From JAHQVI01 sp963727575 (GTDB taxonomy: Bacteria > Pseudomonadota > Alphaproteobacteria > Rhizobiales > Rhodomicrobiaceae), in assembly GCA_963727575.1 (NCBI GenBank), contig CAVSIA010000013.1, positions 1-64,000 of the forward strand: DNA of 64,000 nucleotides, written 5' to 3'. The notes under the pieces were generated by a model that worked only from the letters and a program-made list of their open reading frames with translations, ran no database searches and was not told the origin of the DNA. Numbering within the stretch: the first letter of the stretch is position 1; each line of letters opens with the position of its first letter. Below, piece by piece: positions 28,627 through 37,298 of the stretch. Both the position numbers and the translations under genes were made by a program.

Positions 28627-29580
28627 TTACTGCCGGAGGCTGCGTCTTTTCATGATCATGTCCTTCACCTTGACGCTGATATTGGCGAACATGCCCTGGT
28701 AGAAACTCTGCGTTACTCGCTGCTGTTCGGCGAGCAGCGCGGGCATGGCGTCGATCACGGCTTCGCCATGCGGCGTGCGGTAGAATTCGGTGACCGCCTG
28801 CATCTCCTCGATGGTGAAGCGCTTCGCCCACATGGTCGCGATCAGCTCCATCATCTCACCGCGCCGCGCGGTGAAGCTGCTCTGGAGATTGGCAATCATC
28901 TTTTGGGCGTCCTCGGCCGCCTTCCGATCGTGACCGGGCGGCGCCATCATCCCCGGCCGATCCGCCATCTGCCCCATCATCGTATCGAACATCTTCTCGG
29001 ACTTGCTCGCCTTCATCATGTCCTGCGCCGCCGCGAGCGCCGCCGGATCGACATTGCGATCGATTTCGATCGGCTGGCCGAGCATCAGCTTCATGATCAT
29101 CGGCGCGGTCTCGGCCATGAGCGCGGGCATCGAGGAGACGAATTTCTGGCCGGGCGGCGAGGTATAGAATGCGGCCATGGCCTCCATCTGCTCGACGGTG
29201 AGGACGCGCGCATAGACGATCGCCATGAGGTCGATCAGCTCGCCCTGCCTTGCCGCGAACTCCTTGTTGATTTCCTCCGTCAACTCGCCGAGGAATGCGT
29301 TCAGATCAGCCTGCTTTTCCTCCGGCACATTCTTGGTCAGATAAGGCGACATGCCGCCGAGGATCTGACGCATCATCACGGGCATGGTTTCGGCGATCTG
29401 CTTTTCGACATTGGTGGCTTTGATGAATTCGCGGGCCGATTTCAGCCGCACGGGATCGACGTCCGCGGCCTGGTCCTGCGCGGACGCCGGCGCCTGCTGC
29501 CCGGAAATCGCGGGCGCGGGTGCCGCCCAGATAAGCAAAAGCGCCGCTGCAGCGACGCCCAGACGAACGGAAATTGTCAT
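28627..29580 (-). CDS. Exported protein with two tandem DUF2059 domains
   Basis: A 317-residue protein with a signal peptide (VAAAALLLIWAAPAPAISG). Two DUF2059 units follow: residues about 50-165 with AREFIKATNVEKQIAETMPV and LTVEQMEAMAAFYTSPPGQK, and about 190-305 with MMKASKSEKMFDTMMGQMAD and FTIEEMQAVTEFYRTPHGEA. Each unit has the family's helical repeat ending in an F-Y-x-[TS]-P-x-G motif. The function of DUF2059 is unknown; such proteins are periplasmic. It lies beside another DUF2059 gene on the same strand. Confidence 0.82.
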   Translation of the reverse strand: MTISVRLGVAAAALLLIWAAPAPAISGQQAPASAQDQAADVDPVRLKSAREFIKATNVEKQIAETMPVMMRQILGGMSPYLTKNVPEEKQADLNAFLGELTEEINKEFAARQGELIDLMAIVYARVLTVEQMEAMAAFYTSPPGQKFVSSMPALMAETAPMIMKLMLGQPIEIDRNVDPAALAAAQDMMKASKSEKMFDTMMGQMADRPGMMAPPGHDRKAAEDAQKMIANLQSSFTARRGEMMELIATMWAKRFTIEEMQAVTEFYRTPHGEAVIDAMPALLAEQQRVTQSFYQGMFANISVKVKDMIMKRRSLRQ

Positions 29581-29681
29581 GACGATGTGCCCCTATCGAA
29601 TCGATGCCGAACATCGCTAATCGATCAGTGTGGCGAGAATTGCATGCCCGCCGGCGCATGTGAGGGGCGCACCGCGGCTAT

Positions 29682-30185
29682 CTACAGCTTCAATCCGCGC
29701 CGCTTGAATTCGTTGCGAATGGTCTGCTCCGCGTCGCGGGCGATGTCCTGGCCCCAGTCATGGCCGATCCGCATCGCTTCGGTCGCCAGCTCCGGGGTGG
29801 CGTCGATGAATTTCTGACCGATCGGCGTCCGGTAGAAATTCGCCAGCGTGCTCATCTCCTCGGCGGTGAATTTGCGTGCGTAAAGCACCGCGATCTGGTC
29901 GATCACCTCCTTGCGCCGCGCCAGGAACTGCTTCTCGATCTCGGCGAAGACCTTGTTGACCTCTTCGAGATGGTTCGGGCCGGGCGAGGGGATGCCCTGA
30001 CGCATCTGCCGGAACAACAGTGGGATGATCGCGGCGAACTGGGCGTCTGCCCGCGTCGCTTCGAGCAGATCGCGCGCTGCTTCCATCTTTTCCGGCGCGA
30101 CCGCGGAATTGCCCTGCGCCCAGGCGGCAGACGTGCTGGCGATGAGCAGGCCGACGGCCGCCGCGCGGAGGAATTTGAGCTGCAT
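29682..30185 (-). CDS. Exported single-domain DUF2059 protein
   Basis: A 167-residue protein starting MQLKFLRAAAVGLLIASTSA at 30185, with a GGAGATG site upstream and a signal peptide ending AAWAQG. One DUF2059 unit follows: AARDLLEATRADAQFAAIIP, then FTAEEMSTLANFYRTPIGQK and a basic C-terminus. It is a paralogue of the two-domain gene 100 bp downstream. An open frame extends 37 codons upstream but is proline-rich and lacks a start signal. The function is unknown. Confidence 0.8.
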   Translation of the reverse strand: MQLKFLRAAAVGLLIASTSAAWAQGNSAVAPEKMEAARDLLEATRADAQFAAIIPLLFRQMRQGIPSPGPNHLEEVNKVFAEIEKQFLARRKEVIDQIAVLYARKFTAEEMSTLANFYRTPIGQKFIDATPELATEAMRIGHDWGQDIARDAEQTIRNEFKRRGLKL

Positions 30186-30302
30186 CACGGCATCTCCTGG
30201 TGAATGGCCGGCCGGGGCCCCGCGATTTGCTGGGGCCGAGGCCGGCTGTCCCGGAGCGGGATGCGGAATACCGGATACCGGCTTTCCGCTCGTCATCCCG
30301 CT

Positions 30303-31019
30303 CTAACTATCGTCGTCCACCGCTTCCAGGACCTGGACGCCCGCAGGCCCGGCGATGAAGGCCTGGTCGGCAATGCCGATGAACAGGCCGTGCTCGACGA
30401 CACCGGGGATCATCTCCAGCACGTCGCTGAGCGACTCCGGATCCGCGATCTCGCCGAACGCGCAATCGACAATGTAGTTGCCGCTGTCGCTGACGAAATT
30501 CTCGCCGTTCAGCCGGCGCATGATGATCTCGCCTTCGCAGCCGGCGTCGAATGCGGCCTCTTCCATCATCTTGATCGTAGCCTTGGCGCCGAAGCGGACG
30601 ATTTCGACCGGCAGCGGAAAGGCGCCGAGATTGGCGACCCGCTTGGAGTGGTCGGCGATCACCACCATGCGGTCCGACGCCATGGCGACGATCTTCTCGC
30701 GCAGGAGCGCTCCGCCGCCGCCCTTGATCAGCCGCAGCGAGCCGTCGATCTCATCGGCGCCGTCGACGGTGAGATCGAGTTGGGGATAATCATCAAGCGT
30801 AGTCAGCGGCACGCCGGCCCGCTCGGCGCGGAGCCTTGTGTCCTCCGACGTCGGCACACAGATGACATCGAGGCCCTCCTGCACTTTCTTCGCCAGAAGA
30901 TCGATGAATTTCGCGGACGTCGAACCGGTTCCGAGACCGAGCTTCATGCCCGGCTCGACAAGCTCCAGCGCGCGTTCGGCGGCAATCGCCTTGAACAGGT
31001 CAGAACTCATTTTCAGCAT
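30303..31019 (-). CDS. rpiA: Ribose-5-phosphate isomerase A
   Basis: A 238-residue enzyme. GMKLGLGTGSTSAKFIDLLA is the phosphate-binding loop, LDLTVDGADEIDGSLRLIKG carries the catalytic Asp pair, and GGGGALLREKIVAMASDRMV the catalytic Glu/Lys region. It interconverts ribose 5-phosphate and ribulose 5-phosphate. The start at 31019 (MLKMSSDLFKAI) follows GGGTGGAG at good spacing; an internal Met at 31010 is possible. It lies 14 bp after the end of the aldehyde dehydrogenase gene on the same strand. Confidence 0.94.
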   Translation of the reverse strand: MLKMSSDLFKAIAAERALELVEPGMKLGLGTGSTSAKFIDLLAKKVQEGLDVICVPTSEDTRLRAERAGVPLTTLDDYPQLDLTVDGADEIDGSLRLIKGGGGALLREKIVAMASDRMVVIADHSKRVANLGAFPLPVEIVRFGAKATIKMMEEAAFDAGCEGEIIMRRLNGENFVSDSGNYIVDCAFGEIADPESLSDVLEMIPGVVEHGLFIGIADQAFIAGPAGVQVLEAVDDDS

Positions 31020-31033
31020 GTCTCCACCCCCGA

Positions 31034-32483
31034 TCAGCCATCGAGGCCGCCCATCAGAAGATATTTCATCTCGACGAATTCCTCGATGCCGTGATGCGAG
31101 CCCTCGCGGCCGAGGCCGGACTCCTTCACACCGCCGAACGGCGCCAGTTCCGTCGAGATGATCCCTTCATTGATGCCGATCATTCCATAGTCGAGCTTCT
31201 CCGCAACCCGCCAGACCCGGCCGATGTCGCGCGCATGGAAATAGGCGGCAAGGCCATACGGCGTGTCATTGGCGATGCGGATGGCTTCGTCATCGGTCTT
31301 GAAGCGGTAGAGCGGCGCCACCGGCCCGAAGGTTTCCTCCTGAGCGAACAGCATGTCGGTCGTGGCGCCGGAGATCACGGTCGGCTCGTAGAAGGTGCCG
31401 CCGAGCGCATGCGCCTTGCCGCCGGTCAGCACTTTGGCGCCCTTCGACGACGGCATCGCTGACATGGGCCTCGACCTTGTCGATGGCCGCCTTGTTGATC
31501 AGCGGCCCCTGCACCACGCCGGCTTCGTCGCCTGGGCCGACCTTCATCGCCTGGACCTTCGCCACCAGCTTCTCGGCGAAGGCGTCGTAAACGCCGTCCT
31601 GGACGAGGATGCGGTTCGCGCAGACGCAGGTCTGGCCCATATTGCGGTATTTCGACGCCATCGCGTCCTCCACCGCCTTGTCCAGATCGGCGTCGTCGAA
31701 GACGATGAACGGCGCGTTGCCGCCCAGCTCCAGCGCGACCCTCTTCACCGTGCTCGCCGCCTGGCGCATCAGCAGCTTGCCGACCTCGGTCGAGCCGGTA
31801 AAGGCGATCATGCGCACCAGCGGGCTCTCGGTCAGCTCCTTGCCGATGGCCGGCGCATCGCCGGTGATGACGTTGAAGACGCCTTTCGGGATACCGGCGC
31901 GATGGGCGAGCTCCGCCAGCGCCAGCGCCGTCAGCGGCGTGTCCTCCGCCGGCTTGACGACCGCCGTGCAGCCCGCCGCCAGCGCCGGGGCGACCTTGCG
32001 GGTGATCATGGCGAGCGGGAAATTCCAGGGCGTGATCGCGCCGACGACGCCGATGGCCTGCTTGATGACCACGATGCGCCCATTCGGCCGGTGCGTCGGA
32101 ATGGTCTCGCCATAGACGCGTTTGGCCTCCTCGGCATAAAATTCGACGAACGAGGCGCCGTAGACGACTTCGCCGCGGGCTTCGGCAAGCGGCTTGCCCT
32201 GCTCGGCGGTCATCAGCGCGGCGAGCGGCTCGGTATGCTCGATGATCAGGTCGAACCAGCGGCGCAGGATCGTCGACCGCTCCTTCGCCAGCCGGTCCCT
32301 CCAGGGCTCGAACGCCCGGTGCGCCGCCTCGATCGCGGCCCTGGCGCCCTCGGCTCCGACATCGGGAACGCGCGCGATTTCCTCGCCGCTTGCCGGGTTG
32401 AGCACCGGATCTTTGGCTTGGCCTGTCCAGCCGCCATCGATATAGCATTGCTGGCGAATCAGCGTTTCCACTTTCTGGTCCAT
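31034..32483 (-). CDS. gabD: NAD(P)-dependent succinate-semialdehyde dehydrogenase, frameshifted
   Basis: About 483 residues starting MDQKVETLIRQQCYIDGGWT at 32483, five bases after AAGGAGG. Near 31446 one extra base breaks the frame; removing it joins VEAHVSDAVV to KGAKVLTGGKAHALGG. Active-site stretches are complete: ITPWNFPLAMITRKVAPALA, FTGSTEVGKLLMRQAAST, the general-base Glu in VALELGGNAPFIVFDDADL and the nucleophile in YRNMGQTCVCANRILVQDG. The C-terminal GMIGINEGIISTELAPFGG and KESGLGREGSHHGIEEFVE fit GabD best. It oxidises succinate semialdehyde to succinate; related aldehydes cannot be excluded. Confidence 0.87.
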
Positions 32484-32627
32484 GGCCACCTCCTTGGATA
32501 TGCAGTGCCCTTTTCGATCAACTCTTTATGATGGGGCAGGTTTCACGGCTTCGCAACGGACGCGTTCCCGCATTCGCATCGATCCGGCCCCTTATAATTG
32601 GCACGCGCCCTTAAAAGCAAAGGCATC

Positions 32628-33299
32628 ATGAAGGACGTCACAGTCATTTTCGACCTCGACGGCACGATGATCGACACCGCACCCGATCTCATCGCCGCCG
32701 CCAATCACACGCTCGGCCGGTTCGGTATGCCGCCCGTTGCCGAGCACATCGTCGAGCCGGCCGTGGGCGTCGGCTCAAGGGCCATGCTGCAGGCGGCCCT
32801 CGCCTCGCTCGGGCGCGATCCGGGCGAGCGGGTGCTCACGGACATGACGACGCAGTTCATCGACTATTACGGCGAGCATATCTGCGTCGGCAGCCGGCCC
32901 TATCCGGGGCTGATCGAGGCGCTCGACGCACTCACGAAGACCGGCGCGCTGCTTGGCGTATGCACCAACAAGCGCGAGGCGCTGGCGTTGAAACTGCTCG
33001 CGGAGCTGCGGCTCGACCGATATTTCGCCGCCATCGCCGGCGCCGACCATTTTCCGGTCCGCAAGCCCGATCCACGCCATCTGCTCGGCACCATTGCCAT
33101 GGCCGGCGGCGATCCGCACCGCTCGGTGATGATCGGCGACAGTCTCGCCGACGCCGGGGCCGCCCGGAGCGCGGGGATTCCCTTCGTCGCGGTAACGTTC
33201 GGCTATGGCGAGCCGTTGGAGGCGCTGAAACCCGATGCGGTGATCTCGCATTTCGACGAATTGCTGCCTGCGCTCGAAGCCTTGCCGTCGCTGAAATAG
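32628..33299 (+). CDS. gph: Phosphoglycolate phosphatase-like HAD hydrolase
   Basis: A 223-residue HAD-superfamily phosphatase starting MKDVTVIFDLDGTMIDTAPD at 32628. Motif I is FDLDGTMID with the nucleophile Asp; motif II is LLGVCTNKREALALKLL; motif III is the Lys of PVRKPDPRHLLGTI; motif IV is SVMIGDSLADAGAARSAG. The cap domain lies between residues about 17 and 90. Gph removes 2-phosphoglycolate; the exact substrate is inferred from similarity. It lies near rpiA, as is common in alphaproteobacteria, but on the opposite strand. Confidence 0.85.
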   Translation: MKDVTVIFDLDGTMIDTAPDLIAAANHTLGRFGMPPVAEHIVEPAVGVGSRAMLQAALASLGRDPGERVLTDMTTQFIDYYGEHICVGSRPYPGLIEALDALTKTGALLGVCTNKREALALKLLAELRLDRYFAAIAGADHFPVRKPDPRHLLGTIAMAGGDPHRSVMIGDSLADAGAARSAGIPFVAVTFGYGEPLEALKPDAVISHFDELLPALEALPSLK

Positions 33300-33314
33300 G
33301 CGCGGGAAGGCCGA

Positions 33315-33740
33315 TCAGTCCTTGGTGTCCAGCCGCCGGCCGATGACCGTCGTCTGCTGCACCGCATAGCCGAGCGCCGCGTAGAAGCCGAGCGCCGCCC
33401 GGTTGTCGTCGCGGACCATGAGCTGGATCTTCGGCGCGTGGCGGGCCTTCAGCCAGGCTTCGGCGTGGGCCATCATCTGGCGGCCAAACCCGCGCCGCTG
33501 ATGCTCCGGATCGACGGAAAGGTAGTAGATCCAGCCGCGATGGCCGTCGAAACCGATCATCATGCTGGTTATCATCCTGGCCTCCAGCGTCCCGACGAGA
33601 ACGGCACCGTCCGCCGCCGCGACGGCGAGATCGATGTCGCTGGAGGCGTCGTTCCAAGGCCGCGTCAGCCCGCACCGCTCCCACAGCGCGATCAGCCCGG
33701 ACCGGTCGGCCTCTTCAAAATCCCTGACGATCAGGCTCAT
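33315..33740 (-). CDS. GNAT-family acetyltransferase (YpeA-like)
   Basis: A 141-residue GNAT enzyme starting MSLIVRDFEEADRSGLIALW at 33740. The acetyl-CoA loop is in YYLSVDPEHQRRGFGRQMMA and the C-terminal strand-helix in LMVRDDNRAALGFYAALGYA. The WERCGLTRPWNDASSDIDLA segment is typical of the YpeA subgroup. The substrate is unknown. It converges with gph, leaving 15 bp between them. An open frame continues upstream, but homology begins here. Confidence 0.83.
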   Translation of the reverse strand: MSLIVRDFEEADRSGLIALWERCGLTRPWNDASSDIDLAVAAADGAVLVGTLEARMITSMMIGFDGHRGWIYYLSVDPEHQRRGFGRQMMAHAEAWLKARHAPKIQLMVRDDNRAALGFYAALGYAVQQTTVIGRRLDTKD

Positions 33741-33925
33741 TTTCGCGCACTCAGCCTTGCGATTCAGCGGACGGTGCCAACCTGCGAACGCCATATGGCC
33801 GTGCAGATCGATGCCCGAAGCCGGCGCGAAAGCCTCCCATTTCGGCCGTTCCGCCTTATCCGCTCCACGTTTTGCCTCATAAAGCGGTATGATGGCGGGC
33901 TGTGCAACCACCCCCAGGAGCGTTT

Positions 33926-34949
33926 ATGACATTGTTTCTCTTTCGCGGCTGTCGCGCAACGGCCGCCAAGCGAAGAGGCATTGCCTTTTCATTCATCGCC
34001 GCGCTCGCCGCGACGCTGTATCTGTGCGCATCCGAGCCCGGTGCACTGGCCGAGCCGCGACAGGCGCCGAGCAGCCGTGTCGCGCTCGACCTCAGCGACG
34101 CGTTCAGCCCGTCGGAGCGGTTCTCCGGCTTCGTCGACACATCCACCGGAGCCTCGTTCGTTGTCGTGGAGATGCCGGCCCAGGCCTATGAGGAGGTCAA
34201 GAGGATCCCGGAACAGAAGGATGCCCTGGCCAAGCAGGGGCTCATGGAGACCCAGACGCGCCAGCTTGCCGGCCGTGAACGGCGAATATGTCTATTTCAC
34301 CGGCAAACAGACCGTCACCGGGTCGGAATACGCCAAATTCATCCTGATCTTCCGCGAAGGCGAAACCACCGCGATGGTCACGGCCAATGTGCCCCGGGCA
34401 GCCATCGATGCGGGCACCCTCACCACGGCGCAGGTCGAAAACACGCTCGCAACCGCTGCCGTGAAAGCAACCCCGGCCGATGCGGTCGAGCTGTTCCGTT
34501 TCAGCTATCTGGGCCCGTTCAAGGAATCCTTCGGCCTGATGGGCACCTCCAAAGCCTACAGCATATCCGGATCGCCGCCGAAGCCCGGCGAGAACCGCAT
34601 GATCAAGGAGCCGACCCTGATCGTCTCGCCGTCGCTCGATTCCCGGCCGATTATCGACCCCAAAGCCGCCGCGGAGCGGGCGTTCAAGGCCCTGGGCGGG
34701 CTGAAGGACAAGAAGGTCGATAGCGAGCAGGCCGTCACCATCGCCGATCTCAAGGGCTACCAGATCATCGGCGAGGCCTCCGATGCCACGGCCGATGCCC
34801 GCGTCGCCGTGACCCTGGTCATCCTCGCCGGCACGCCGGGCGGCTATTACGCCATGATCGGCACCAGCCCGATCGGCGAGAAGGACAAGTTCATGCCGGA
34901 GCTCGACAAGGTGATCATGAGCTTCGAGCCGGTCGAGCAGAAGAAATAG
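33926..34949 (+). CDS. Exported protein of unknown function, frameshifted
   Basis: It starts MTLFLFRGCRATAAKRRGIA at ATG 33926 after CAGGAG. A signal peptide (IAFSFIAALAATLYLCASEP) is followed by a soluble region with FSGFVDTSTGASFVVVEMPA. Near 34271 one extra base shifts the frame; after it the sequence continues VNGEYVYFTGKQTVTGSEYA, KFILIFREGETTAMVTANVP, then two similar halves with KGYQIIGEASDATADARVAV and GYYAMIGTSPIGEKDKFMPE. Total about 340 residues. I do not recognise the family; the pattern of strands and the ending (VIMSFEPVEQKK) suggest two related periplasmic lobes. Confidence 0.6.
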
Positions 34950-34983
34950 AGCGCGGCATGCCGATCCTGGGGCCGCCGGCAGC

Positions 34984-35012
34984 TTGACACACAGGGCCGG
35001 GCACGCCTAAAT
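34984..35012 (+). promoter_or_regulatory. Promoter of the tRNA-Val gene
   Basis: TTGACA at 34984-34989, 17 bases, then CTAAAT at 35007-35012. The predicted start would fall about ten bases before the mature tRNA 5' end at 35033. The -35 box is perfect and the position is right for a tRNA gene. Confidence 0.6.
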
Positions 35013-35032
35013 CACCGTCTCCGGCCCGAATT

Positions 35033-35107
35033 GGACGCGTAGCTCAGCGGGAGAGCACTCGCTTCACACGCGAGGGGTCACTGGTTCAATCCCAGTCGCG
35101 TCCACCA
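35033..35107 (+). tRNA. tRNA-Val (anticodon CAC)
   Basis: A complete cloverleaf can be drawn. The acceptor arms GGACGCG and CGCGTCC pair fully. The D arm is GCTC/GAGC. The anticodon stem CTCGC/GCGAG encloses the loop TTCACAC, putting CAC at 35065-35067. The T arm ACTGG/CCAGT encloses TTCAATC. The discriminator A and CCA are encoded (35104-35107). CAC reads GUG valine codons. Confidence 0.95.
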
Positions 35108-35167
35108 TCGGTCTTCGCGGTCCACCATGATTTTCATCCGATCCAATGAGCTTTTGAGCCAATCCGC

Positions 35168-35623
35168 ATGACCGTCGGTTTATCGCTTCGAACAGCGCAT
35201 GTCGGCGAGCACCGCATCCTGGAGGCGTTGCAGCGCCGGGCATCCCTCGCCAATCCCGATGACCGCGAAGCGCTTCTGGCCAACCCCGACGCGATAGAGC
35301 TACCGCTTGAGCAGATTTCGGCCGGGCACGTATTCGTCGGTGCCCACGGCGGCGATCTTGTCGGGTTTGCGGCTCTGGTGCCGCGCGAGGACGGGGAATT
35401 TGAATTGGATGGGCTGTTCGTCGAGCCGGATCTGTGGAAAAGCGGCGTCGGGCGCGCCTTGATCGGGCACTGCAGCGATTTCGCCCGCAGGCAAGGCGCG
35501 GCGGCGCTCCACGTCGTCGGCAACCCCCATGCCGAAGGCTTTTACGCCAAATGCGGCTTCGCGATCATCGGCTCTTGTGAAACCCGGTTTGGCCCCGGCA
35601 TCCTGATGAGCCGGCCTTTCTAG
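35168..35623 (+). CDS. GNAT-family N-acetyltransferase
   Basis: A 151-residue GNAT protein. ISAGHVFVGAHGGDLVGFAA, the FELDGLFVEPDLWKSGVGRA acetyl-CoA loop and GNPHAEGFYAKCGFAIIGSC are the diagnostic parts. The substrate is not known. Its stop codon TAG (35621-35623) lies inside the CTAG that flanks the insertion sequence. The sequence without the element would read CCT TTC TAG GCG, so the insertion did not change the protein but separated the gene from its natural downstream region. Confidence 0.85.
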   Translation: MTVGLSLRTAHVGEHRILEALQRRASLANPDDREALLANPDAIELPLEQISAGHVFVGAHGGDLVGFAALVPREDGEFELDGLFVEPDLWKSGVGRALIGHCSDFARRQGAAALHVVGNPHAEGFYAKCGFAIIGSCETRFGPGILMSRPF

Positions 35624-35665
35624 CAGGCTGCTGAAAAACCCGGCTGGTGACGGCGGGATGCGAAT

Positions 35666-37009
35666 ATGATTCCGTCTTCGCCGGTCATCATGGGGGCGAA
35701 GATGCGCGGATCGGACGAGCGGAATGAGGCTTTGTTCAGCTATGTGAACCTGGAGGATCGGATTCCGGCGCAGCATCCGCTGCGGCTGATCCGCGAGATC
35801 GTCAACGGCGCGCTGGCCCGGCTCGATGGCGCGTTTGACACGCTCTACGCCGCCGATGGACGGCCCTCGATTGCGCCGGAGCGGCTACTTCGGGCGGCGT
35901 TGATCCAGATCCTGTTCTCGGTCCGGTCGGAGCGCCAGCTGATGGAGCAGATGCAGTACAATCTGCTGTTCCGCTGGTTTGTGGGGCTCGGCATCGATGC
36001 CCCGGTCTGGGTGCCGACCGTGTTCGGCAAGAATCGCGACCGCCTGCTCACCACCGACATCGCCCGTCAATTTCTCGCGGCGATCCTGGCGGACAAGGCC
36101 GTGGCGCCGCTGCTTTCGGACGAGCATTTCTCCGTGGACGGGACATTGATCAAGGCTTGGGCCTCGATGAAGAGCTTTCAGCCCAAGGAGGCGGCGAATG
36201 GCGCCGAACCGGCCGCTGATGATGCGGGCCCCGGTCAAGCGGGCGGCGGCGCGTCCACGGCCGAACCGGTTGCCAGCGGCGATGCGAACCCTGCTCAGCA
36301 AGGCGGTGCGCCGGCCAGCGTATCGGCCGACGGCGGCGATGCGGGCCTGGTCCAGGATGGCGGTGCATCGACGATCGAACTGGCAGCCAGTGACGGCGAA
36401 GCCTCAGGCCAGAATGGCGGCACACCAGCCGCCGAGCAGCCAGCGGCGGGCCGCAACGCCGAGGTGGATTTCCATGGCCAGAAGCGCTCGAACGAGACCC
36501 ACGCCTCGCGTACCGATCCCGACGCCCGCCTCTATCGCAAAGGGCCGGGAAAGGAAGCCAAGCTCTGCTTCATGGGCCACGCCTTGATGGAAAACCGCAA
36601 CGGCCTCGTCGTCGACGCCTGCCTCACCCAGGCCGACGGCCATGCGGAACGGGAAGCCGCGCTCGCCATGGTCGAGCCCCGCGCCGACCGGCCAGGACGC
36701 ATCACCCTCGGCGCCGATAAGGGCTATGACGCGGAGGACTTCGTCAATGAGCTGCGCTCCATGAACGTCACCCCGCATGTGGCGGCGAAGAAGAGCGGCT
36801 CCGCCATTGATGGCCGCACCACCCGGCATGCCGGTTATGCCATCAGCCAGCGTATCCGCAAGCGGATCGAGGAGGTCTTCGGCTGGGGCAAGACCGTCGG
36901 TCCGCTTGCCCAGACGATGCTACGCGGCACCGAGCGTGTCGGCGCGCAGTTCACCCTCACGGTCGCCGGCTACAATCTCGCCCGGCTGCCGAAACTCCTC
37001 GCTGCGTGA
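35666..37009 (+). CDS. IS5-family DDE transposase with internal Gly/Ala repeat region
   Basis: A 447-residue transposase. The N-terminal domain has DERNEALFSYVNLEDRIPAQ and VRSERQLMEQMQYNLLFRWF. The catalytic acids are probably D158 (HFSVDGTLIKAWAS), D351 (ITLGADKGYDAEDF) and E402 or E403 (RIRKRIEEVFGWGKT). Between the first and second acid, residues 185-265, is an unusual stretch of degenerate repeats (see the repeat feature). The start could also be Met9 or Met13 (MRGSDERNEALF), the latter after GGGGGCGAAG. The gene is intact, so the element may be active. Confidence 0.88.
   Translation: MIPSSPVIMGAKMRGSDERNEALFSYVNLEDRIPAQHPLRLIREIVNGALARLDGAFDTLYAADGRPSIAPERLLRAALIQILFSVRSERQLMEQMQYNLLFRWFVGLGIDAPVWVPTVFGKNRDRLLTTDIARQFLAAILADKAVAPLLSDEHFSVDGTLIKAWASMKSFQPKEAANGAEPAADDAGPGQAGGGASTAEPVASGDANPAQQGGAPASVSADGGDAGLVQDGGASTIELAASDGEASGQNGGTPAAEQPAAGRNAEVDFHGQKRSNETHASRTDPDARLYRKGPGKEAKLCFMGHALMENRNGLVVDACLTQADGHAEREAALAMVEPRADRPGRITLGADKGYDAEDFVNELRSMNVTPHVAAKKSGSAIDGRTTRHAGYAISQRIRKRIEEVFGWGKTVGPLAQTMLRGTERVGAQFTLTVAGYNLARLPKLLAA
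36218..36460 (+). repeat. Degenerate 20-residue tandem repeats within the transposase gene
   Basis: About four units of roughly 60 bp encode variants of D-A-x-x-x-Q-x-G-G-A-(x6)-A-x-x-G, for example DANPAQQGGAPASVSADGG and DAGLVQDGGASTIELAASDG. The DNA shows recurring GGCGATGCG...CAGxxxGGCGG blocks. They fall between the first and second catalytic acids and are low-complexity, so probably form a flexible linker. Confidence 0.7.
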
Positions 37010-37298
37010 TCAGGGTGAAGGCAACCTCGGCGAGCGAGGGCGACGCAGAAGGGGAAAGCCTTTCTACTGGCAGTCGCTTTTTCAGCAGCCTGCTAGGCGG
37101 AGGCGCGACGGGCGCGGGGCGCCGGCCGCATTCCCTTGCCCCACGCGGCAAAAAAATGCCGGATCTCCCTACCGTGTAACCGCCAGGTCACCCAATCATT
37201 CAGCACACGGTTGGAGAAAACCCGTCCAATCGCCGACATCGAATTTTAATGCCCCTCCCGTACCTTGTGTTGGGATCCAATGAACTTCCGGTGTCATC

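Larger units (their letters stand above)
35624..37092 (+). mobile_element. Complete IS5-type insertion sequence with CTAG target duplication
   Basis: A 1469-bp element bounded by perfect 15-bp inverted repeats: CAGGCTGCTGAAAAA at 35624-35638 and its complement at 37078-37092. Both ends are flanked by CTAG (35620-35623 and 37093-37096), a 4-bp target duplication of the kind IS5-family elements make (because CTAG is palindromic, the repeats can also be read as 18 bp). One transposase gene fills it. With intact ends, intact gene and exact target copies, the insertion looks recent. Confidence 0.9.
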
